Assembly: GCF_041296385.1 (NCBI RefSeq)
Contig: NC_091022.1
Span: 22,463,967 to 22,527,966 of the forward strand
DNA from: Aphelocoma coerulescens
Taxonomy: Eukaryota > Chordata > Aves > Passeriformes > Corvidae
Length of the DNA: 64,000 nt
Direction: 5' to 3'
Shown: one piece after another, positions 52,076-64,000 of the stretch
Numbering within the stretch: the first letter of the stretch is position 1
How the letters are laid out: each line of letters opens with the position of its first letter
Program-made: the position numbers and the translations under genes
The notes under the pieces: model-generated
Seen by the model: only the letters and a program-made list of their open reading frames with translations
What the model was told of the DNA's origin: nothing
The model's database searches: none

Positions 52076-53947
52076 ATGCTGGGAAGCTTCGTCCTGCTCC
52101 ACTGCCTATCCATGCTACTGTCTGCTTGAAGATGTTTTTCCCAGACAGGGTATAGAAATTCACTGTCCTTCCTAAATTAAGCAGCAGAGCTCTGTAGGCT
52201 TCAGCCTGTGGGTGTCCAGAGCACTGTGGCCAGGCAAGCTGGCAGGTCCTTTTGTTAGTAGGTGGACTTTTGCAAACAAGCTTTCTCTGTCTAGCTGAAG
52301 CCTCATTTCCAGCACTAATGCAACAATAGGGAGGGCTCTGTACATCATTTTTATTATATGGCAGAACCCAGGGAAGTTCATTTTTCCCCATGACATATAG
52401 GCTTATGCTACAGTCTCAATTTATCCTTCTAAATAATGTAGGTGGCAGTGGTTGATTCACATTAGTTTTTCTTCTGATGATACGAAAAACTGAGTTTGAC
52501 CTCTGCAGCTTGAACTAGCAAGAAGGGAGAAGGCAATTTCACCAGCTATTCTCAGTGTGGCTCTCAGTGGTCATTTTGAGCCGTGGTGGGCAGAAATGAG
52601 TTCAGATCATTACAAGCAAGGGGGTTAACATCTTTTAGTTTGGTATATGGTTTGTGAGCAGAGTTCCCTTCTTGCAGGCAGTACTAACCAGCAGAATCTG
52701 AGCACTTGGAGGCACTTAAAAAATTATTCCCACAATGCCTGGGGAAAGTAGGCAGAGCAGCAGCCACTTCAGTGTCTGGCCAGAGGCCACACACTCCTGC
52801 AGTGCCAGATTGCTGTCACATGCATCCTGCTTCTTTCTTTCTCCGACTCTCCATCTTTTAGTCTGCATATGGAGCCCAGTTAAGGGAGTTTAGGTGTGGC
52901 CAGTTGCGCAGTCATCTGTGCTGGGCAAGAATTTGGATGAAAGGCCAGGCTGCCAAGCTGAGTGCTGCTGGACACCAGTGGAGTAGGCTGAGTAGATGAG
53001 AGCAAACCAGCTTAGAGCATTGCTCACTTCCACATCATGGGTACTGCACAGGTTCCCCCTGTGAATTGCTACTCTGTGTGCCCTGACAATTACAGCCATT
53101 ATTTAGACATGCCTCTCATGCATTTGGCACTTTGGGGATGGGATCAGATCATGTCCCAAGAATATGCAGCCTGGGATAAGCAACTGTTCCTGACCTAAAG
53201 CTGGGGAAGCAGGCACTGCTGGGACAAAGGGAGGGTGGCCTTCATGCAAGCATCATGCAGCAAATCAGTTGTATTACATTGGTGTGTATTTTTCATGTCT
53301 CAGACTGACTTTCTTGTCTTTTTATATCATATATAATGAAATCTGAAAAAATACGGACATCACTAACATGGAAAAAGCTGATGAAAGGCAAAGGGTTTTC
53401 TCAAAAAGAGGTGTCTTTTTGAGACATCACCAAGGAAGAGTGGTTGAGGTGGGAGGGATGGGACTGTGCCAGTTTCTGCAGGAAGGTCACATTTTGTTGA
53501 GTGTTTGCTAGGCTTTGTGTGCATCAGATAAGAAACAGCTACAATTAAGTGTGCTTTGTGCTTGGCTGTTTTGATTAAAGACTTATTAAAGGTCCTTTTA
53601 TTAGAGAGGAGTCCCATATGAAGCTGTAATTAATAAGTGTGTATGTGTATGTTTTTTTCCTTTATTGAAGCAAAGAATATAAGTGGTTGGGATGGTTAGA
53701 AATAAATCAGTAACTATTTCCCTGCACATTAGAAAAATAACAATAATCAATTTCACAAGTTTCCAACAGCAGGCTGGGTACCTTTGGCTGCATGCTGGTA
53801 CCTTGTGGGTCCAGGGAACATCATGAAATACTTATCCAGGAAGATACCTTAAAAGCGTGGGGCATGGCCTTCCTTTTCAGAGGCTGTTGGTTTGATTACC
53901 AGATTTGCCATAACCTGAATTATCTGTTTCATCTTGTTTGTGTACAG

Positions 53948-54058
53948 GAGCTCTGCAAATAGAGAACAGTGAGGAATCAGACCAAGGCAAATATGAATGT
54001 GTTGCAACCAACAGCGCAGGAACCCTCTACTCTGCCCCAGCCAACCTTTATGTTCGAG
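53948..54058 (+). CDS. PTPRF: PTPRF (LAR) coding exon: second part of the second Ig-like domain
   Basis: This 111-nt exon adds 37 residues and completes Ig2. The first codon is split: G from the previous exon plus GA gives glycine, then A-L-Q-I-E. It carries the hallmark D-x-G-x-Y-x-C of the F strand (DQGKYEC), with the second disulphide cysteine at residue 18. It ends in the G strand with APANLYVR, just before the linker to Ig3. The acceptor is gtacag and the donor gtaaga; both introns are phase 1. With the 63 residues of the other exon it makes a 100-residue Ig module. SGALQIE and [19 protein letters not shown] match PTPRF as I recall it. One oddity is T-L-Y-S-A-P, where mammalian LAR, PTPRD and PTPRS have R before Y. 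The mini-exon B site of the paralogues would lie directly after this exon. Confidence 0.93.
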
Positions 54059-57000
54059 GTAAGAGCAGCTTCCACCCAAGGAGGTCACTCTCCTCCTTCC
54101 CAAAATCTCCATGGTTTTCAGTGAAAGGAGAACATTCCCTGCCTTCATGCCCTGGTTGCACTGTGGATTGTGTGGTGGGGCCTTTTGTTCAAAAACCAGC
54201 AAGTTAAGTTCAATGATATCTTTGATCCATGCTGCGTTTGACTCACATTTCTGGAAATCTGTTTTTGCTGTTTATATGGTTGTTGGGGTTTTTGACAATG
54301 GTGTTATGTAAAATGCTGAAATATGGGCAGAATTGGAATTCCTTTCTGCCTTGAACTTCTTACTTCTGTGTCATAGTTATCTTGACTGGGACAAAGGGCT
54401 GCTTAGTCCTCGCAGTATAAACTAACCTTTGGTGGAGTAGTGTAAAACTGGTCATGCTCTGATCAGCCAGAGGTGCTCAGCTATACTGAGCCAATATTTA
54501 GGCCTCTGCTTTGGAATGTGTACCTTTAAAAACTGAACAGCTTTTTGGAGTTGTCCTAATCCATCTTACATGCATCAATGATTGAGCCTTTGGGTATTAA
54601 TGGCTCACACTGGGAACCTGCTGGAAATTAGCCACAATTCATGTAAAGCAATTTTTCTAATGGTTATGCTGTGTTGCCAATTTAAAACTGTTTTCAACAT
54701 ACCAAATAACAAGGTTTTATATTAGGATAGTCTCTTGGCAGTTTTGTTGCTCTACACTGAAGGTGTTTGAATTAGCTTGGAGAGAAGCAAGTGCTGAATT
54801 CCCTGTACACTTTCTGTTAATTTCGGCAAGAAAAAAATGTGCTGCTTCATATGAAACTCTGTAGAACCAGAGTCATTGGTCAGGAACCCCCTGGGAAATG
54901 TAGTTATGGGTTTTCCCAAGAAAATAAAGAACATTCTTGTGCTCGTGCTTATTAGGAGGTTAGAACCAGATTTTATTTCCATATAGTAAATCAACAGACT
55001 AATAATAAAATCTCATATTCGTTTCTTCCTTCCTCTGATTTAAAGGAAGAAAATACAGTCTTAAGGCTGTATATGCGTTGGTTAGTATGGAAAGAGGACA
55101 TGAGAATGATAAAGTCTTCTCATGCTGTGTGTTTGCTTCTAGGGGTGGCTTCTGGCATTGTTTTTGTTGCTTATTATGGGGGACTGCTTTTTTATTTTGC
55201 AGCGTAATTTGGATTATAAAAGTCTTTGGAAGACTGAAGTAACCAATTAAGCATATTCAGAAGATGAAGCTATATCTATGCAGTGGAATCACTCATTTCA
55301 CTCTCACAATGTATTTATGGATGATTTTAAATTCCCTGTATTCTTGCAATTTCATTTTTCAGGCAAGCTGTACTAAAACTCATCCCAGATTGACCCTTTG
55401 CACTCTGAGAGAAAGGATTCTAGTTACCAGGCTGGCTGTTCTTGCATAGGTTTATGTGGATATCCAGCTGTACTGCTGCAGTATTTGGGATGCTTTTGCT
55501 TCCTGTGACATGCTCAGACTGTCACTGTTCTGTTTTCTGTAGACATGTGGCTGAAAAAGGCACAAAAGCTTCAAGAGGTAGAAAAGCTTCTTCTTAACAA
55601 CTTTACAATCCCTTACTAATGAACGCTCTTTGTTTAGCAAATGAATCCCAGAGGACTGAGGAGTGTACTGGATTTTACACTCGGCTTGTGCTCAGCAAGG
55701 TTCATCTGCCCGGTTGGGGCTAAGCATGGGCTGTGGGTGGTCTGCACACGTGAGAGGATCCTCATGTTTTCCTCACGAAAGCATGTTCTTAGACCTGTTT
55801 TGCTGTTAACTGCCGCTTTTTTACACATAAATTTTTGAAACAAGCCTTTTTCTTGCACTTAATCTTTACAATGTGACTCTCCAGCTTACATGATCCTGAT
55901 AAAGTCCTGCTCTATATTTAAGACATGACACCCCATAAATTGTGATGATGTTATCAGATTATATTTCCTGTGCATACTACATCCTAGATGGTACTTTTGC
56001 TTACAGTTTCTGATAGCAAATGTTCTACAAAAAAAAAAAAAAAGGTCTTAGATTAGTTAAAGACTTCAAAAAGTTACTCAAACCAAGAATAGTATTTTAT
56101 TTCTTTAATGCAAGGAAAAAAATAGAAATATCTTACTTTCTCAGGTCTGGGATGCAGGATAAAAAAATCCCTTTTTTCTTTTCTTTTTGTGTTAGTCCTA
56201 CAGTACTGTCATTAGACAGATCAGTGACTTGCAGAAGGATCTTTAGAAAGTGCCTGCATCTTTTCTGAGGAGGACATTTGTTAATGCTGAATTACAGTGG
56301 AAATTAAGTCTGTGGGCTGCACCATCACTGCTTGGTGATTTTATAATGATTGACCTCATTGTAGTGAATACCCAAGGAGTCGTCCACTTCCTCAGGAAGC
56401 ATGGCTGAGTGCTGAGCAGCAACACTGATTTCCAATCTGTGTAGTTCTTGGGACTGCTTTTGCCTGCTCTCATTTACAGCCTATTGTTTTTCTAATAGTT
56501 CAAATGTTTGTTTGTCTCTTGACTCTTGGGATTTATGTTTTTGATCATGTTCTCCCCTTTCCTAGCCTCCCAGGTAATCCTTTGTGAGTGGGCTGTGTTA
56601 GAAGGCACAGGCTCATTAGCATCTTTATACTTTTCTTGCTAACAAAGGAAGAGGCTGGGTGCTGAGAAGGAGTATACAGGCACTGCTCAGGGCTTTCTAT
56701 ATCAATGAAAAAACAGGAGGAGGAAGGAGCAGGCTACACCAGTGTCTTGTCTCTGTAAATCCTTTAGAGCCCGCACTTCTGCACAGATGGACTTCATTAA
56801 AAGTTAAAACATTTCCACACCAGGGATTTGTAAAGGAAAATGGATGCATTTTCCTTGGAGCTATTATTTTCATCTTACTAAGTGTGCTGGAAAGCAACCC
56901 TCATAAGCCTTCTGCTTCTGGACTGATGGGTCTATCTGGCTGCTGCTGCTGCGCTGGGATGGGGCTGGGATCAGCACTGGAAGCTGACTGCCTCCCTCTG

Positions 57001-60000
57001 CTGGAGGGTGGCACAAAACATCCAGACCATCAGAGGAGCAAGAACAGGGTGAAAGCAAGAGCAAGGAGCATGCCAGGGCAAGGTGGCTATCTGGGGTATA
57101 GCAGGGATTTTGAAGGGAGCAGCATGGTGGCGTATTCCTACCCTGCCCTTTAACCACAGGCACATTTGCCAGTGCTGGTATGGATGTTATTGTTACCACT
57201 GTGAAGAAACACACATCCATTAGTGGTCCATGGTTACATTTACCACAGTATATTGTAGTAATGATTAGGTTTGGGACTTGATGGTGCTGCAGGGAGAAGG
57301 GAAGGGAATAGAAACATATGGAAGATGTTATTCCTCTAATCCAGAGAGCTTACTGTCTAATTTAGCAGCAAAATATCCAAGACATTGATTCAAGATATTC
57401 AAGAAATTGATTTAAGAGTAGAATGCAGATTGGACCTAGTGTGGAAAAAGAAAAAAAGGTGGTGTCATTTTGTCATGCTCGTTGGGAGTGCAGTGTAATT
57501 GCACTGATTCACCTATACTACTGGGTTTTTAGGAACACATTTCACTTTTCATTTGCCTACAGCTTCAGGGACATCTGCACAAAGAGAGAAGCATTTTCAG
57601 CAAAAAAAGTCTTGTCGTACAAAATGCCTGTGAAAGTGGTGGCCTGTGTGGTACGCCCCTCAATAGATGCACTGTTATTCCACCCTTTCCCTATATGAAG
57701 GGGGTTTTCTACCCTTTCCTTTCTCTACACATGAAGCAGATGAGTAGGAAGACTGTGTAAGAGTACACTGTGGAGTTCACTAGAAGTGTTCCCCAGTGCT
57801 GCTAACAGCAGTGAGCAATGCCAGTGCTATTAGAATAGTACTTCTAGGACCACTGGCTGCATACTTGCCATCAAATGAGAAATCTGCTGCCCAGTTTTCT
57901 CCTCTTAAGTGCTGCTTTTCAGGCCTTCAAGGCACAGCGCAGTGGGGCAAGAGCAGTGAGTTCTCTAGCCCAAAGTGCTACACATACTGTAGAGAAGGAG
58001 CTGCACAGTTACTTTAAAAAAAAGGCCATTTAAAACTGAATTATTTGTCTTGTCCCCAAATTGCAAACTAGTAAATCAGACAGCAGTAAATAGAAATGGT
58101 ATTACTGCAAAAATCTGTGCTTTCTTGATCTGCTTTTTGAAAGGCCAGGCTAGTATTTCATTTGGCAGCAGGGAGCCCTGCTTGGAGTCTGAAGTTTTAT
58201 TTGCCAAATTTCACCAAGGAGCCATCACCCAAAATGAAATTTGGATTGTTGCTCTGTCCCTAGCAGCAATTCTCTGGCCTCTGCAGGGTTTTACCCTTGA
58301 GAACTTGGCAGTAGCTTAGTCTCAGACACGGAGGGAGCTCACTGAAATGGCTACTTGTGGCTATATACTTACTGCAGCAGGAACCTTGTGTAAATAATAA
58401 TAATTCTGAATGACTGACACAGGCCTGGAGCAACAAGACTTGACGCCTTTAAAAAGAACATTTTCTGCTTATGTAATATTAAAGCAGCTAAAATAGCAAC
58501 AGCAGTCAAAGCTCAAGGCTATTGCCAGAAGAAGAGTAAAAGCTGAGGACAGTGGTTGAACAGTCAGCAACCAAAAGTGGAGATGTCTGAAAAATGGCTA
58601 AATAACAAGGGAATACGTTTGTTTACAACCCAGCTATATGCACACTTCTGACAATGCGCTCCGTTAAACCTGCTTCTCCTCAGGGTTGATGGGGGTGACA
58701 ATACTTGACCAGAGAGGAGCACTGCCAGTGCTTGAGGGCCTGGCACCGATCACAGGCAAGCAGAGACTGGACAGACTTGTGAGGGAGATGCCTGGATGAC
58801 AGGAAACACAAACCAGCAGTTGGATCAGTCTGGATGACCCTGACTGTTGCTCTGGACAGATGTCTGCCCTGGACCATCAGAAGAAGCAGAGCCAGGCTGC
58901 AGTAGAAGCTGCAGAGCGTAGCCCTCAGCAGCTGGCAGATGGCTGAGGAGGCCGCAGGTCTGGAGGGCCATGACATCCCTGTGTGTGTTCTGCACAGTCC
59001 TGACCTCGAGATAACACTGCAGTGCAGCAGAGACCAGTGGCACTGGTGAAGAAAGTGTGCTCCTTTTCGCGGAATTTCAGTACTTTTAACTTCATTTCCT
59101 CTGCCCCCAGGTACTTCTCGATGCTGAAGCTGTAGCCGTGCTGCCGTAACCCCTGTCAGAGCAGCTGTAGTGTGGGCAGGTGCACCTTGGCTGGTTGTGA
59201 GCAGGCTCGGGTCAGCACAGCCTGGACTGTGCCACATGTGACACGGGCACTGTGGCTCGTGCTGCTGTCACTGTGTATCCTCACACCGGAGCTGCCCAGC
59301 TTCAGAGCCAGAGAAGCACATGGAAGCTTCTGCCAAGTTTTCTCCTCCCCAAATATTACTATGAATATTTTTGTCATATTTTCTCCTGGCAGGAAGTGTG
59401 TTCACCGTCAGCATGTTTCTACGAGCATTCTGCTATGCTGTAATGCTTATAACTGTCATGGTTTAATAAATAATAGTTCTTTGTCCTTTAGCTGGCACAT
59501 TCCATTCAAAGAGTCCAATGTGCTTTATAGAACTCAACTAAATAAGCTTAACAGTTTTATTCCCTGCAAAGTCCTTTGATGGTTCAAAGTGCGTTGCAAG
59601 GCTCAAGTCTGATTATTTGTTAAATGACCTTTGTGGAAAATAGGAGAGTGACTGGTGGCTCAGTGTATGATAATGCAACACAAAAATGTACCTGCAAACC
59701 TCTTTCCCCCTCCTCCCCACATGACCTGCACAGACATCTGTGGAACAATTAGGCCTGCATATCTGTGCCAACTAAATGTCCATTTCCTCCCCTTCCATAT
59801 CCACTTGCACAAAGGACTAAGAAATACATCTCTGGTGCTCTGAGATTTTCTGCTCATAATTGAATTCATGCATGCATGTGTGTACGCTATGAGTGGGAAA
59901 GGATAGTTGGGCACCCTGAGCATCCTGTCTGTCTTTCTAGGGTGGAATACACTCATCAGTGTGGCATGAGAGCATTGTTCATCGGATATAATGGAAGGTT

Positions 60001-63000
60001 GTCTTGTTCTCATGTAATCTGGCGTAAAAAAGACAATCTGTCCTTTTGTTCCTCTATACCACTAAAAGCTGTAAAGGATAAAATTTGATTTATGTGGAGT
60101 CCTTGAGACACAAGATGTGCTTTTGGAGATAAGCAGGAGCAGGTTCATCCTCCTCTGGGTTTTTGTTAACCTCTGTGTCTTTTGGATTCCAAAGTGTCTG
60201 GGTTGGCCTTTATATTAATGCCTTGCATAGCACCAGAGGGTTTTCACACAGGACAGATGCTGGCAGTTCCCCGTAGAATTGCAGAGCCAGTTGGGATAAT
60301 GAACTTTCTTGATGCTTTCAGGGAAGTATTAGCTTCCCACTCTGAAAAGCTTTGGAAATGTGTTCCTTTGTTTGAGCTGGTGATCTAAACTCTCAGACCT
60401 GTGCATTCATATCCTGGCCACAGCCACCTGCATTGTTTCAGGCAGCTAATGACCAAGACTATTCAAAAGCAGAATCCCCCATAAATCCAAATTCATTCTT
60501 TCTGCAACAAGCTGCTGTGGTTAGAGTACTGCTGCTGCTGCACAGACAAGCACATCTGTGGCAGAGTAGAAGCCAAATTCAGTCGGCATAGGAATTTCTG
60601 CCTGTAGAGCATGAGAGCTGTCTGGCAGGACTGGCAGACACGTGTCTGATACGGCCTTGCTCTTTGCTTCTTTGCTGTTTCAGCTTGGCTCTCAAATGGA
60701 GCCCCGTTTTTTACCTTCTGGAATTTGCTATCCTCTGATGGCTTTTCTGCTGTAAGTTGACTTGCACTTAGACTGGCATGTACAGCTCAGCTGCCAGGCA
60801 GCTCAGGTTCATGAGAACATGGTAGCGTGCCTAGTGAACCGTGGTATTCTGCACAGGGGATACTCTGGCTTAAATCCTCTGCCTCTGTCCCTGCATGGTG
60901 GGGGGGCAGATGTTATTTACCATCACTGCTCAGAGTCACTTGCTCTGTAGGAAAGCAGAAAAACTGTTGATAAAACATGCTTCTTAGCTTAGGAGTGACA
61001 TGGCTAGAGAACTGGAGATAAGGGACCATGTGAATGGAACCTCTAAGGAGATGAAACTTTCAATTTGCCATTTATCAGGTTTATCTCAGATAAAGCAGCA
61101 GCTATTTAAGCCTTAACTAAGGGAAAAGCACAGAGAACTTTCTGCCCAGGTGTTTCCTCTTGCTTTACGGATGTTCCAAAGTAGCCTGCTACTGGTTTTT
61201 ATTGCTTAATAAAGCACTAATATAAAATTAGATTAAGAGATAATCCAGCAATTAATGACAAATAGCAGGTCCTAAACTTGTTCCTGTTTGACAAACCAGA
61301 AAGTAATCTGTTTGAATTAGTGTGTTTCACATGTGTCTCCTCACCTTTCCAACTCTAATCTGAAGTGTCAACACCTGGGGGAAAGCCACTGCTGGAGCCT
61401 ACTCCTGTCCATGCCCACTGATGCAGTGTGATCCCTGCCACATTCCCCAAAACAAAGCTCCTGGCTGTCCCCCAGCTGGAGCAGCACCCCTCACCTTGCC
61501 CCCAGGCAGGCCAAGTGGCACCACAGTGAGTCCCCTTGGTATGGCCGGGGTCCATCAGTCCCTCCCAAGGCAGAGGGTGGCTCTGGGGGCTTCAGCAGCA
61601 AGGACAGGTATTCCTGTAGCTGTTCCAGCACCATCCCTCAGTCTCATACCCTTCACCAGCTTCTTGCCCTTCAGTCTCACAATCCCAATGGGTGCAGTAG
61701 GTTGGTCCACGCTGGCAGCACTTGGAGTATGTGTTACCCTGTTGCAGTGTGAGTGCTGCTGTCTGGAATTGCAGCCTTCCACGAGCACACCTGGTTTGCC
61801 AGAAGCACTGTCCTTCTTGGGCAAGGACAGGAAACAAATCCTCCCTGTTGGGAAGAGCTGAGCAGAAGGCAGGAGCCCCTCACTGTCTGCTGAAGCCATG
61901 CAGATGTGATATGCTCCATTAGATTGGGAAATAAAGTGCCAGCTTGGGAGTAGCAATAAAGAGGTTCCCTCCCATCGCAGGGTCTCACAGGATCAAATGA
62001 GCCTTATGCTAATGTTTTGTAGACCAAGAGGTAAATCCCCTTTCTAAAGCAGGGCAGAGGAAACCTGGACCTTAAGCTTAGGACTGTTTGTTTTAAAGAT
62101 GTCTTGGTGGGGCTCTTCTCTAGATGTGGCTCTCACTTATGGGCCAGTTAAGCTCTGAGTTGGCTGGTTCAGATCCCCTGGTATTGGTTCAATTGAAAAA
62201 ATGTAAATAAGTGTTTTGCTGTTCTCCAGCAAGCTCCATTACACTTCATAGGCCACTGTAGTAGCTGTTATTGGTAGCTTGTTGCCTTGCCTGTACCATG
62301 TCAGTGTTGGTTAAAATCCTGTCCTCTAATTGCTGGAAATGGCTTACTGTACTGTTGCACTGTATAATGCCACATGCTGTTCTCTAATTTGCAGTGTTTC
62401 TGCTGGAAAGCAAATTCCTTCCCCCACCTTCTCCTTCCCCCATCAAAAATGTGACTCATAAGCAGTCTTTAACTATAAAATCCATTTATGTATTCTCTCA
62501 GCGAGGGTTCGATTACAGCTGGTATGCCACAGATCTGTAGCTGGAGTGAGGTCACTCCTGCTAGAGAAATAAGATCTCCTTTGTCTATAAGGAAAATGCA
62601 ACTAACCTTCTGCTGTCTCTCCCGCAGGAACAAAAAACTGGGACCTGCTCAATTCTCTGGGTGTTTTTGTCCTTCTGATTTCTTGTCCATCTCTCACTTG
62701 CAGCACAGTGTACCAATAAGACTCTCTCAAAACCGAGCCCAGCTGAGACTGCGCGTGTCTGTCACTTGCCTAATACCTCTCTGCTACGTTTAGCTCTTTG
62801 TTTGGAGAGGGGGAACAGCTCTTCATGGTAGAAGATTTTTTGATTCACCACTTGGAGCATTTCTTTCATACTTTATAAAATTCGGATTTACATTTATGGT
62901 CTTCCCAGTGTGTGGTCAATGGGTTTAAAGTGCCTTTGCCATCATCTCTGTAGCTGGAGTGGGTGTATGAGAGCACATCAGTCTGTGTGATGGCTGGAGT

Positions 63001-64000
63001 CCTTTGCTCTGTGCGTGTGAGTGTTCTGCACATGTAAACATGTCTGTGCTTCCAGCGTCTGGCCCAGAGCAGGGCCATCCCTGAAGCACCCTTCATGTGG
63101 GGACGTGTGGGATGTGCAGTCCCCTCTGCCCTGCCTGCAGGAGTGGTGAGTGGGTCAGGGAGGTGGAGGGGCTGGTCCTGCTCCAGGCCAGAGCAGTGCA
63201 AGTGCGGCTTTCTTGTCACTGCGTGGAGTGGTGTGTGCATGGTGGGAAGTCATGGCTGACCTCTGTAGTCTTGTCTTGTCGTTTCAGTGGTGTGCAGACA
63301 GATGAAGCTTGGCCTGTTTTTACTCTCTGTGTTTTTCCTTGTCTTTTTTTATTCCCTCCTCATCTTCATCGCACTCTGCCATCAAACAAAACAAACTTTC
63401 ATCTCTCAGATCAGCGAGAAGGTTGGTCCTTTTCACTTCTTATCCATCTACAGTACGCCACGTCAGATGGGACTTTTCCAGTAGGGAGAGGAGAGCCATC
63501 CCCAAACGGGGAGGGGGCCCTGCAGACTGGCTCCTTTCCAGGCACAGCCACAGTGTGCCTGATGAAATCTGCTTACTGTTTGCTGTGACTCTTGTGATGG
63601 CATTGATACTTTGCTTGCATGCCTTTGTTGCTTGAGATTTAAAGTGTACAGAATATATTTTGCATGCAAATACCAGCCAGGGCAGTTTTGTCAAAGGCAG
63701 AGTAGGAAGAAGTGCATGCTGCTGTGTGGGGGGTCCTTTCTAACCCTTTATCTGTGCTAGGTGCAAGTGTAAGGCCTCTTGAACTGCTGCTGCTTTCTGG
63801 CTGGAGATCAAGAGCAGTCTCTGGAAGCAGAGGTCAGAATGATTAGTCCCCTCACAAGCTGCTAGGGAGAGTGGGTTCCTCAATTCTTCCTGTAGCTTTA
63901 AAAGTTTTTAAACTTTCTCTAGAGGCAAAAAGCTTACTTTTGATCTCAGCTGGAAGAGAACCAAGCATGCTGCCCTCCCTTGCCACAAGGCAGCAGGGGC
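54059..64000 (+). other. PTPRF: Downstream intron of the PTPRF-like gene (3' end outside window)
   Basis: This begins with donor gtaaga and continues past the window end, 9,942 nt or more. The expected next constitutive exon (start of Ig3, V-R-R-V-A-P-R-F) is not present. I also looked for a short exon encoding E-L-R-E (mini-exon B) and did not find one by eye. Two acceptor look-alikes in the right phase (62627 and 63287) are discussed as findings. A GC-richer block at 58680-59300 has a 185-codon open frame on the minus strand that I could not assign to any family. No repeat was recognised with confidence. Confidence 0.8.
56029..56043 (+). repeat. Poly(A) run
   Basis: Fifteen consecutive A. 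No retrogene or SINE body is recognisable upstream, so this is listed as a simple repeat only. A comparable run of 13 T is at 3487-3499. Confidence 0.8.

Larger units (their letters stand above)
45229..53947 (+). other. PTPRF: Intron between the microexon and the second Ig2 exon
   Basis: This 8719-nt phase-1 intron runs from donor gtaaga to acceptor tgtacag ending at 53947. It holds a CU-rich block just after the microexon (about 45265-45375), an uninterrupted pyrimidine run at 46214-46248, a CpG-rich patch near 46566-46735, a G-quadruplex motif on the minus strand at 46785-46806, and the 3' end of a CR1 LINE at 51850-52075. The open frames in it (for example 48355-48771, plus) show no protein family I recognise. 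If the microexon is skipped, the whole interval 37686-53947 (16,262 nt) is removed as one intron. Confidence 0.85.

Noticed and set aside
56659..57153. 164-codon plus-strand open frame
   Set aside because: No family resemblance, no start context or regulatory signals, and it lies inside the PTPRF intron. Treated as chance.
60524..60542. Short CTG/GCT run (ctgctgctgctg)
   Set aside because: Only four units; too short to be a notable triplet repeat.
61421..61956. 146-codon (plus) and 133-codon (minus) open frames in the same DNA
   Set aside because: Mutually overlapping and low-complexity in composition, with no recognised motifs. Probably chance in a GC-richer stretch.
54059..64000. Search for a mini-exon B (E-L-R-E) and the Ig3 exon
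   Set aside because: No 12-nt segment with suitable AG and GT borders encoding E-L-R-E was found by eye, and no V-A-P-R-F-S-I coding sequence is present. Both may lie beyond the window.

Overview
This window is vertebrate nuclear DNA, most likely from a bird. The genes are split by very long introns, all visible introns are GT-AG, and the only recognisable interspersed repeats are CR1-type LINE fragments, the dominant LINE of birds and other sauropsids. I see no mammalian repeats such as Alu or L1. Almost all the 60-200 codon open frames in the window look like chance.

One gene can be supported, on the + strand: a LAR-family receptor protein tyrosine phosphatase, best matched to PTPRF (LAR). 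Two constitutive exons (37497-37685 and 53948-54058) encode the whole second immunoglobulin domain of the ectodomain. Both exons and all three flanking introns are phase 1. Between them, at 45211-45228, lies an 18-nt microexon. It keeps the frame and encodes G-G-T-P-I-R, the mini-exon A peptide known from the paralogues PTPRD and PTPRS. It has its own branch site, acceptor and donor, with pyrimidine tracts on both sides. It is the most informative element in the window.

Layout: 1-37496 is upstream intron (37.5 kb with no exon I can recognise; the first Ig domain must lie further upstream). 37497-37685 is the first Ig2 exon. 37686-45210 is a 7.5 kb intron, followed by the microexon. 45229-53947 is an 8.7 kb intron. 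53948-54058 is the second Ig2 exon. 54059-64000 is intron; the Ig3 exon is not in the window. The introns hold two CR1 fragments (27650-27895 minus, 51850-52075 plus), three small GC/CpG-rich patches that may be regulatory, several purine/pyrimidine tracts, a strong G-quadruplex motif, and a few splice-site look-alikes in the correct phase.

The transcript therefore has a choice: join the two Ig2 exons directly, giving R-S-G-A-L-Q, or include the microexon, giving R-S-GGTPIR-G-A-L-Q. In the paralogues this choice tunes binding of synaptic partners. No other gene, RNA gene, or complete mobile element could be supported.
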